A DNA stretch of 64,000 nucleotides from assembly GCF_019801605.1 (NCBI RefSeq), contig NZ_JAHVIT010000001.1, positions 1,488,001-1,552,000 on the forward strand. Direction: 5' to 3'. The stretch is from Maritimibacter alkaliphilus. Its GTDB lineage: Bacteria; Pseudomonadota; Alphaproteobacteria; Rhodobacterales; Rhodobacteraceae. The notes beneath the pieces are model-generated. The model was not told the DNA's origin, did not search any database, and saw only the letters and a list, made by a program, of their open reading frames with translations. Both the position numbers and the translations under genes were made by a program. This document shows, one piece after another, positions 1 to 6,258 of the stretch; the stretch's first letter is position 1; each line of letters opens with the position of its first letter.

Positions 1-1
1 C

Positions 2-583
2 CTCGCCGATCCCAAGTGGGAAGGCCGCATCTGCACCCGTTCGGGCATGCACCCCTACAACGTCGCGCTGACCGCCGCCTACCTGCACCACCACGGTGAA
101 GAGGCCACGCTGGAGTGGCTCAAGGGCCTGAAGGCGAACCTCGCGCGCAAGCCGCAGGGCAACGACCGCGCGCAGGTCAAGGCGATCTGGGCCGGCGAAT
201 GCGACATCTCGCTGGGCAACACCTACTACATGGGCGAGATGCTGGAAGACCCCGAGCAGGTCGAATGGGCGAACTCGGTCAACATCGTCTTCCCGGTCTT
301 CGAAGGCGGCGGCACCCATGTGAACATCTCGGGCATCGCCATGACCAAGGCGGCCCCGAACAAGGAGAACGCGCTGAAGCTGATGGAATTCCTCGTCTCC
401 CCCGAGGCGCAGGAAATCTACGCCGAGGCCAACCACGAGTACCCGATCGCACCGGGCTCCGAGCCGTCCGATCTGGTGAAGGGCTGGGGCAGCTTCGACG
501 CGGACGAGGTCAACCTGATGGAACTCGCCAAGCTGCGTCCCGACGCGCTGCGCCTGATGGAGACGGTGGATTTCGACGGCTGA
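2..583 (+). CDS. Fe(3+) ABC transporter substrate-binding protein, C-terminal part
   Basis: This is the C-terminal 193 residues of a periplasmic binding protein whose start lies before the window. The frame is open from base 2 to the TGA at 581-583. The pattern resembles FbpA/AfuA/FutA-type ferric iron binding proteins: an RSGMHPYN segment, a GNTYYMGEM segment with the paired tyrosines that bind Fe3+ in this family, and a C-terminal part with a VSPEAQ motif typical of the second lobe. The protein would hand periplasmic ferric iron to a membrane permease and ATPase, which are not seen downstream, so they may lie upstream or elsewhere. A terminator hairpin follows within 100 bases. The iron assignment rests on the YY pair and overall resemblance; a related anion-binding protein is less likely. 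Confidence 0.85.
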   Translation, partial: LADPKWEGRICTRSGMHPYNVALTAAYLHHHGEEATLEWLKGLKANLARKPQGNDRAQVKAIWAGECDISLGNTYYMGEMLEDPEQVEWANSVNIVFPVFEGGGTHVNISGIAMTKAAPNKENALKLMEFLVSPEAQEIYAEANHEYPIAPGSEPSDLVKGWGSFDADEVNLMELAKLRPDALRLMETVDFDG

Positions 584-640
584 GCCTGTCGGACGACCGG
601 CCCGACGGGTCGGAGAGACATGGACACATTGAAATGGAAG

Positions 641-666
641 CGGCGGTCCCGAGGGGCCGCCGTTTT
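641..666 (+). terminator. Rho-independent terminator after the iron-binding protein gene
   Basis: A GC-rich hairpin (CGGCGGTC paired with GGCCGCCG, with a G-U pair) is followed directly by TTTT. It lies 58 bases after the stop codon and is placed to end the upstream transcript before the convergent gene. Confidence 0.7.
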
Positions 667-745
667 CGTGTGGGGGATCAGGGGGCGGCGTGTCGTCCGG
701 ACCGGGGCGGTGATATCAGGGGGGCGGACGGCGGGCCGCGGCGCG

Positions 746-1648
746 CTACCGCAAGAGGGTCACCCCGGCCATCCGCGCCAGCCGCTCCATGTCCGCCTCG
801 TAGCGCCCGCGCAGCACGGCCGCCTCCTCCGCCGGGAAGGCGGCGAAGCCACGCGGCGCACGATCCTCGGCATGTTCCGCGATCACCGCCTTCCACGCCG
901 CCCGCTCCAGCGTCCCGCCCGAGGCATAGACCGCCTGCAACGCCTCCAGCGCCGCATCGGTGGCCGAGAGGTTCACCACCTCTTCCGGCTCCTCCAGCCC
1001 GGCGGGCCCGCCCTCCAGCAGGTGCGCCAGCAGAGCGGCACTCGTCCCGCGCGCGGCGTAGTCCACGACGGTCACCCGCGCGGGCGTCAGCCGCTCCACG
1101 AGGGTCTCCACCATGTCCACCCAGCCCCGGTCCATGGCCATCAGCCGCGGGCGGATCGCGGCGAAGGGCTCCACCGGGCGATCTTCCGCCCGCTTGCGGT
1201 AGGCCGAGACATAGAGCGTGTCATAGGGCCGGATCACGTAGACCAGATGCGCCACCGGCCCCGGCAGCGCCGCCTTCAGCGCCCGGAGCCGCGCCGCCGC
1301 CGCCGGGTAGAACCGGCCCTGGTAGAAATGCAGCATCCGCCCGGGGATGTTCTCCTCCGACAGGATCAGCGGACGCCCCTCGCCGCCCTGCAGCCCCGCC
1401 AGATGCGCCCGCGCCGCCTCGCCCAGACGGCGGATCTTCTTGGGCCCGTGGCGGGGCGCAGGCAGCCGCAACTGCAGATCGCCGCCCGGAATGCCGTCGC
1501 GCCCGGGATAGGCGAGGTCATAACCCGCCGCCCGCAACCGCCCGGCATTCACCGACAGGCACATCTGGAACGAGGAAGTGCCGGTACGATGGGCGCCCGC
1601 GTGCAGGTAGACCGGCGCCGCATGGGCAAGGGGAGAGCTGTCGGACAT
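746..1648 (-). CDS. sulfotransferase-like protein
   Basis: A 300-residue protein with an N-terminal YLHAGAHRTGTSSFQ segment (residues 14-28). This matches the phosphate-binding 5'-PSB loop (hxGxxKTGTTSxQ type) of PAPS-dependent sulfotransferases and related P-loop proteins of alphaproteobacteria. Later segments (LSEENIPGRM near residue 80, a VIRPYDTLYVSAYRKR stretch near 135-150) fit the 3'-PSB region where an arginine and a serine contact the nucleotide. The likely role is sulfation of a surface polysaccharide or another acceptor, which cannot be named. The start is the ATG at 1648, just before the P-loop; a longer frame upstream has no homology-like content. It is convergent with the iron-transport gene and divergent from the nucleoside hydrolase. 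Confidence 0.65.
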   Translation of the reverse strand: MSDSSPLAHAAPVYLHAGAHRTGTSSFQMCLSVNAGRLRAAGYDLAYPGRDGIPGGDLQLRLPAPRHGPKKIRRLGEAARAHLAGLQGGEGRPLILSEENIPGRMLHFYQGRFYPAAAARLRALKAALPGPVAHLVYVIRPYDTLYVSAYRKRAEDRPVEPFAAIRPRLMAMDRGWVDMVETLVERLTPARVTVVDYAARGTSAALLAHLLEGGPAGLEEPEEVVNLSATDAALEALQAVYASGGTLERAAWKAVIAEHAEDRAPRGFAAFPAEEAAVLRGRYEADMERLARMAGVTLLR

Positions 1649-1763
1649 GGCCGCAGACTGCGGCGATCGGCGGGGCTCCGCAATGGAAATCCGCCTGCCC
1701 TTGCACCAGCGATGGACATGAGGCACGGCCCACGCCAAGGTCGGCACCAAAGACGAGGGGACC

Positions 1764-2705
1764 ATGACTGCCAGAAAGATCATCATCGACACCGATCCCG
1801 GACAGGACGATGCCATTGCCATCCTGCTGGCCCTTGCCAGCCCGGCGGAAATCGAGGTCCTCGGCCTCACCTGCGTGGCGGGCAACGTGCCGCTGGCGCT
1901 GACCGCGAAAAATGCGCGCATCGTCTGCGAGTTGGCGGGCCGACCCGAGGTGAAGGTCTTTGCCGGGGCCGACCATCCCCTCGTGCGCAACCTGCGGACC
2001 GCCGAGCATGTCCATGGCGCAACCGGGCTCAACGGGCCGAAACTGCCCGACCCCGCGATGCCGCTGCAGGACCAGCACGCGGTGGATTTCATCATCGAGA
2101 CCCTGCGCCGCGAACCGGCGGGGACGGTCACGCTCTGCCCGCTGGGGCCGCTGACGAACATCGCCATGGCCTTCCGCAAGGCGCCCGACATCATCGAGCG
2201 CGTGCAGGAGATCGTCCTCATGGGCGGGGCCTACTTCGAGGTCGGCAACATCACGCCCGCGGCGGAGTTCAACATCTACGTCGATCCCCATGCGGCGGAC
2301 GTGGTCTTCCGGGCCGGCGTGCCGCTCGTGGTCATGTCGCTGGACGTGACCCACAAGGCGATGGTCACGCCCGCGCGCAACGAGGCCTTCCGCGCACTCG
2401 GCAACCGGGTCGGCGTCGCCGTGGCCGAGATGACGGATTTCTTCCAGCATTTCGACCTCGAGAAATACGGCTCCGCCGGGGCGCCGCTGCACGATCCCTG
2501 CGTCACGGCCTACCTGATCCGGCCCGATCTCTTCACCGGGCGCCACATCAACGTCGAGATCGAGATCACCTCGGAACTCACCATGGGCATGACCGTGGCC
2601 GACTGGTGGGGTGTCTCGGGGCGCGCGCCCAATGCGCTCTTCATGGGCACCATCGATGACGAGGGCTATTTCGCCCTGCTGCGCGAAAGGCTGGCCCTGC
2701 TGTGA
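1764..2705 (+). CDS. inosine-uridine preferring nucleoside hydrolase
   Basis: A 313-residue cytosolic enzyme that cleaves the N-glycosidic bond of ribonucleosides to release base and ribose. The signature IIDTDPGQDDA (residues 7-17) holds the aspartates that bind Ca2+ and the ribose hydroxyls. VLMGG, a PAAEFNIYVDPHAA segment and a late LHDPCVTAYL segment, with the conserved His-Asp, complete the IUNH fold. The length is normal for the family. It forms a two-gene unit with the acetyltransferase: the TGA stop overlaps the GTG start of the next gene (GTGA). The base preference cannot be read from the sequence. Confidence 0.93.
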   Translation: MTARKIIIDTDPGQDDAIAILLALASPAEIEVLGLTCVAGNVPLALTAKNARIVCELAGRPEVKVFAGADHPLVRNLRTAEHVHGATGLNGPKLPDPAMPLQDQHAVDFIIETLRREPAGTVTLCPLGPLTNIAMAFRKAPDIIERVQEIVLMGGAYFEVGNITPAAEFNIYVDPHAADVVFRAGVPLVVMSLDVTHKAMVTPARNEAFRALGNRVGVAVAEMTDFFQHFDLEKYGSAGAPLHDPCVTAYLIRPDLFTGRHINVEIEITSELTMGMTVADWWGVSGRAPNALFMGTIDDEGYFALLRERLALL

Positions 2706-3148
2706 CCTCGGTTCACCTCTGTTCCCCGGACGATCTGACCCGCCTGATGCCCATGGTGTCGGCCTTCCACGAGGAGATGGGCATCACCCAGACCGACGAG
2801 GCCCGCGAGGCGGCGCTGATGCCGCTGCTGGAGGGCTCGCCGCACGGCGTGGCCTATCTCATCGGGCCCGCGCGGGCGCCCATCGGCTATATCGTGATCA
2901 CCTTCGGCTGGTCGCTGGAACTGGGCGGTATGGAGGGCTTCGTGGACGAGTTCTACATCCGCGCCGGTGTGCGCGGACGCGGCATCGGGGCGGAGGTGCT
3001 CCACTCCCTGCCCACTGCGCTCTCCAAGGCCGGGCTCAAGGCGCTGCACCTCGAGGTGCGCAAGAGCGATGCGCGGGTGGTGGCCTTCTACAAGCGGCAG
3101 AAGTTCGCGCTGCGCGATGACTACGTGCTGATGACGCGCCGGTTCTGA
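2702..3148 (+). CDS. GNAT family N-acetyltransferase
   Basis: A 148-residue acetyl-CoA dependent acetyltransferase. The central strand-loop-helix EFYIRAGVRGRGIGAEVL (about residues 80-97) contains the RGxGxG/A motif that binds the CoA pyrophosphate. The C-terminal LEVRKSDARVVAFYKRQKF segment is the usual last part of the fold. The start is a GTG overlapping the TGA of the nucleoside hydrolase by 4 bases, which implies translational coupling. The acceptor substrate is unknown, and the pairing with a nucleoside hydrolase does not settle it. Confidence 0.88.
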   Translation: MTSVHLCSPDDLTRLMPMVSAFHEEMGITQTDEAREAALMPLLEGSPHGVAYLIGPARAPIGYIVITFGWSLELGGMEGFVDEFYIRAGVRGRGIGAEVLHSLPTALSKAGLKALHLEVRKSDARVVAFYKRQKFALRDDYVLMTRRF

Positions 3149-3463
3149 GGCGGCTGGTCCGATCCGGGCACCTGACACGCATCCCGAGGGGACGGCGCAT
3201 CAAGGGACCCGCATCGGGCAACGCCCGCTCGGGGAGACGCAGATGCGCCTTCCGGTGAGCATGCAGGCCCCTCACAGCCGCGTGGCACATGACGGCAGGG
3301 CCTGGCCCCGCCACAGCCCCGTCAGGCGCCCCATTCGCCCGACAGTCTCCGCCTCGCTCACAACCGCCCGCCCGGAGCCTCCCCACGCGACGCACCCCCA
3401 CCGCCGCGCCCCTTCCATGCCACCCAGATTGGCAAACCGCCTTACCGGACATATCTTATCCCC
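3149..3463. other. intergenic region without a recognised gene
   Basis: About 315 bases between the acetyltransferase and selO. Open frames on both strands run into the neighbours and have no family-like content. I see no clear terminator or operator. The selO promoter must lie here; the short A/T-containing stretch just before the start (3445-3462) is the only compositional change. Confidence 0.5.
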
Positions 3464-4894
3464 ATGACCCTGCAGATCCCCTTCGACAACAGCTACGCCG
3501 CCCTGCCGCCCGCCTTCTACAGCCGGCAGGTGCCCGTCCCCGTGGCCGCCCCGCGGCTCCTCGCCTTCAACCGACCGCTGGCCGATCTGCTGGGCCTGGG
3601 CGACCTGCCCGACGACGAGACGCTGGCCCGCCTCTTCTCCGGCAACGAGGTTCCCTCCGGCGCCACGCCCCTGGCGCAGGTCTATGCCGGCCACCAGTTC
3701 GGCGGCTTCTCGCCCCGGCTCGGCGATGGCCGCGCGCTGCTGCTCGGTGAAACCCTCGGCACCGACGGGCTGCGCCGGGACATCGCGCTCAAGGGCTCCG
3801 GCCCGACGCCCTATTCCCGCCGGGGCGATGGCCGCGCCTGGCTCGGTCCGGTCCTGCGCGAATACGTGGTTTGCGAGGCGATGCATGCCCTCGGCATCCC
3901 CACCACCCGGGCCTTGGCCGCCGTCGCCACCGGCGAGACGATCTACCGCGAAACCGCCCTCCCAGGCGCGATCCTGACCCGCGTGGCCCAAAGCCACATC
4001 CGCGTCGGCACCTTCGAATATTTCGCCGCCCGCGGGGACCGCGACGGGCTGCAACAGCTCTACGAGCATACCCGCGCGCGGCACTACCCCGAGGCCGGAA
4101 CCCCGCTGGAACTGCTCCAGGCCGTCATCGCCCGGCAGGCCAGCCTGATCGCGCAGTGGATGGCCGTGGGCTTCATCCATGGCGTCATGAACACCGACAA
4201 CTGCCAGGTCGCAGGCGAGACGATCGACTACGGCCCCTGCGCCTTCATGGATACCTGGCACCCGGACACGGTCTATTCCTCGATCGACCAGCAGGGCCGC
4301 TACGCCTATTCCAACCAGCCCCACGCGGCGACCTGGAACCTGGCCAAGCTCGCCTCGGCCCTCGTCTCGCTGGAGGCCGATCCGCAAGCCGCCGTCCCGC
4401 CCTACCAGCAGGCCATCGAGGCGATGCCCGGCCAGATCACCGCGCAGTGGCTCACCCGCTTCCGCGCCAAGATCGGCCTGACCGACCGTCCGGGGGCCGA
4501 AACCGGGGACGCAGAGCTCATCGCCGACCTGCTCGACCTGATGCAGGCCCAGAAGCTCGACTTCACCAACACCTTCCGCGCCCTCTCCGGCGCCGCGCCC
4601 CGCGATGCCTTCCTCGACCGCACCGCCTTCGACGACTGGCACGCCCGCTGGCAGGCGCGCCTCGACGGAGAGACCGCCGCCCAGTCCCGCATGGAGGCCG
4701 CCAACCCCTGGGTCATTCCCCGCAATCACCGCATGGAAGAGATGATCTCCGCCGCTGTCGCAGGCGACATGGCGCCCTTCCACCGGCTGATGGAGGTCCT
4801 CTCCACCCCCTACAGGGCGCAACCGGCCCAAACCTCCCTGACCCTGCCCCCGACCGAGGACCAGATCGTCCCCGCAACCTATTGCGGCACCTGA
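3464..4894 (+). CDS. selO: protein adenylyltransferase SelO
   Basis: A 476-residue pseudokinase-fold enzyme of the SelO/YdiU family, which transfers AMP from ATP to Ser/Thr/Tyr of target proteins and has been linked to redox stress. Visible landmarks are GHQFGGFSPRLGDGRA (76-91), LKGSGPTPYSRRGDGRA (109-125) with Lys110, Glu133 in the next helix, Arg173 in LTRVA, and the active-site stretch NTDN...TIDYGP with Asn246 and Asp255. These fall at the spacing expected for the nucleotide and metal ligands of characterised SelO proteins. The C-terminus is YCGT, with Cys three residues from the end where eukaryotic SelO carries selenocysteine. Length is normal. It is followed by eda after 88 bases, and the eda operator suggests separate control. 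Confidence 0.95.
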   Translation: MTLQIPFDNSYAALPPAFYSRQVPVPVAAPRLLAFNRPLADLLGLGDLPDDETLARLFSGNEVPSGATPLAQVYAGHQFGGFSPRLGDGRALLLGETLGTDGLRRDIALKGSGPTPYSRRGDGRAWLGPVLREYVVCEAMHALGIPTTRALAAVATGETIYRETALPGAILTRVAQSHIRVGTFEYFAARGDRDGLQQLYEHTRARHYPEAGTPLELLQAVIARQASLIAQWMAVGFIHGVMNTDNCQVAGETIDYGPCAFMDTWHPDTVYSSIDQQGRYAYSNQPHAATWNLAKLASALVSLEADPQAAVPPYQQAIEAMPGQITAQWLTRFRAKIGLTDRPGAETGDAELIADLLDLMQAQKLDFTNTFRALSGAAPRDAFLDRTAFDDWHARWQARLDGETAAQSRMEAANPWVIPRNHRMEEMISAAVAGDMAPFHRLMEVLSTPYRAQPAQTSLTLPPTEDQIVPATYCGT

Positions 4895-4947
4895 CCGGCG
4901 ACGCTTGGGGCTTCGCACCCGCCCGACGACATGCTAGGGAAGACCCA

Positions 4948-4961
4948 TGTTAGGGCTAACA
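4948..4961. promoter_or_regulatory. candidate LacI-family operator at eda (TGTTAGGGCTAACA)
   Basis: A 14-base inverted repeat with perfect half-sites TGTTAG and CTAACA lies 22 bases before the eda start. The only close match seen in the window is at edd (47119-47132), the other Entner-Doudoroff gene. Short palindromes centred on CG or GG are typical of LacI-type repressors, and a similar TGTTAGCGCT-type operator is known for sugar control in Caulobacter. The position suggests it blocks early transcription. The regulator itself is not in the window. Confidence 0.65.
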
Positions 4962-4982
4962 CGTGACCGCGAGGAGAGTGAC

Positions 4983-5624
4983 ATGACCCCCGAAGCCGCC
5001 AGCCAGCAGACCGAGGCGCTCTGCCGCCTCGCCCCGGTGATCCCGGTTCTGACCGTGAAGGACGCCGCCAAGGCCGCGAAGCTGGCCGAGGCCCTCGTCA
5101 AGGGCGGCCTGCCCGTGTTGGAGGTGACCCTGCGCACTCCCGCAGCCCTCGATGCGATCCGAGAGATGGCGCAGGTCGAAGGCGGGCGCGTCGGCGCCGG
5201 CTCGATCCTGACCCCCGAACACGTGGCGCAGGTGCTGGAAGCCGGGGCCACCTTCGGCGTCTCCCCCGGCTCCACGCCGAAGCTCCTCGATGCGGCGGAA
5301 ACAGCGGGCCTGCCCATGCTGCCCGGCGCCGCCACCGCCTCCGAGGCCATGGCCCTGCTGGAGCGCGGCTACCGGGTGCAGAAATTCTTCCCGGCAGAAC
5401 AATCCGGCGGTGCCGCCGCGATCAAGTCGATCGGCGCCCCCGTCCCGCAGATCCTCTTCTGCCCGACCGGCGGCGTGACACCCGCAAACGCCCCGACTTA
5501 CCTCTCGCTTGCCAATATCGCCTGCGTCGGCGGCAGCTGGGTCGCCCCCGAAGCCCTGATCGAGGCCGGAGACTGGGCCGCCATCGAAGAGCTCGCCCGC
5601 ACCGCCTCCCAGCTCGCAGGCTGA
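4983..5624 (+). CDS. eda: 2-dehydro-3-deoxy-6-phosphogluconate (KDPG) aldolase
   Basis: A 213-residue class I aldolase that splits KDPG into pyruvate and glyceraldehyde 3-phosphate, the last step of the Entner-Doudoroff pathway. Glu47 in LEVTLRT and the Schiff-base Lys134 in YRVQKFFPAEQSGG match the catalytic pair of E. coli Eda (E45, K133). GAGSILTP and a late FCPTGGV phosphate-binding segment are also present. The start at 4983 is chosen because GAGGAGAG sits just upstream; a longer frame from 4947 would run through the operator. The partner dehydratase gene edd is 42 kb away (47183) but carries the same operator, whereas the two are adjacent in many bacteria. Confidence 0.95.
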   Translation: MTPEAASQQTEALCRLAPVIPVLTVKDAAKAAKLAEALVKGGLPVLEVTLRTPAALDAIREMAQVEGGRVGAGSILTPEHVAQVLEAGATFGVSPGSTPKLLDAAETAGLPMLPGAATASEAMALLERGYRVQKFFPAEQSGGAAAIKSIGAPVPQILFCPTGGVTPANAPTYLSLANIACVGGSWVAPEALIEAGDWAAIEELARTASQLAG

Positions 5625-5654
5625 CATCCACTGTCCCCAATATCCACTGTTCCG

Positions 5655-5920
5655 AAATATCCTCGGGGGTGAATTGCGGGCCCCGCCCGCAAGAGGGGGC
5701 AGACAGCCCCCTCCCACGCCCTCCCGGCACGGACCAGGGGTCCACGGCGTGCCCCCGCGCGCGCCGCGTGCCCAAAATTCTTCCAAGAATTTTGCCAAGA
5801 ATTTTCCAAAATTCTTGACCCCACGGCGCCGTCACGCGCCCCCCCCTCCCCGCGTGATGCGCTCCCGGCCGTGCCCGTTTTCTGCAAAGAAAACGGACCG
5901 GAAAATGCGCATTTTCCGGG
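5655..5920 (+). repeat. intergenic 3' element, copy A (hairpins plus AT palindromes)
   Basis: Copy A of a family seen six times in this window. It starts 30 bases after the eda stop with a CGAAATATCC block. Hairpin 1 is TTGCGGGC/GCCCGCAA (5674-5681 with 5685-5692). Hairpin 2 is GAGGGGGC/GCCCCCTC (5693-5700 with 5706-5713). Then come nested AT palindromes built from AAAATTCTT and AAGAATTTT (5774-5816), a CCGTTTTCT/AGAAAACGG pair (5875-5896) and a perfect 22-base palindrome with half-site CCGGAAAATGC (5898-5919). It fills the gap between two convergent genes and probably includes the terminator for eda. Confidence 0.75.
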
Positions 5921-5991
5921 CAGCCCCGACCTGTCCGCGAACGGCTCCAACCAAGCCTCGCGCCCTCCAGACCGCGCTCAGACCGTTCCGC

Positions 5992-6258
5992 CTAGGTCCG
6001 GCGTCCGCGCCAGCCGCCGCGCCGACGGCCCGCGACCGGGGCGCCCTGCGCCTCGCGCAGGATCACCGTCATCGGATGGTCCGGTGCCACGGGCCCATGC
6101 CGCGCCACCAGATCGGTGAGGGCAGCCTGCACATCCGCGCCCTCGGGCAGCGACAGCGCCCAGTCCATGAAGACCGTTCGGCATTCCTCCGTGTTGATCC
6201 CCTCGATCCGGTAGGCCTCGCGGATCAGGGCCTTGGGGTCCTGTGCATCGCCTTTCAT
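5992..6258 (-). CDS. small conserved-type hypothetical protein coupled to glnE
   Basis: An 88-residue protein starting at the ATG 6256-6258 (or one codon earlier at a GTG, giving 89). The N-terminal two thirds look like a real small domain: AYRIEGINTEECRTVFMDWA followed by LSLPEGADVQAALTDLVARH. The C-terminus is a short Arg/Gly-rich tail. The start codon shares its A with the glnE stop (TGATG), so it is almost certainly translated from the glnE mRNA by re-initiation. I do not recognise a function. It may be a Rhodobacterales-specific protein and could be linked to nitrogen control only by position. Confidence 0.7.
   Translation of the reverse strand: MKGDAQDPKALIREAYRIEGINTEECRTVFMDWALSLPEGADVQAALTDLVARHGPVAPDHPMTVILREAQGAPVAGRRRGGWRGRRT

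Noticed and set aside
115-2659. Two long overlapping plus-strand frames (115-1767 and 620-2659)
   Set aside because: Arg/Pro-rich shadows running through the iron-binding protein gene, the terminator, the sulfotransferase-like gene and the nucleoside hydrolase.
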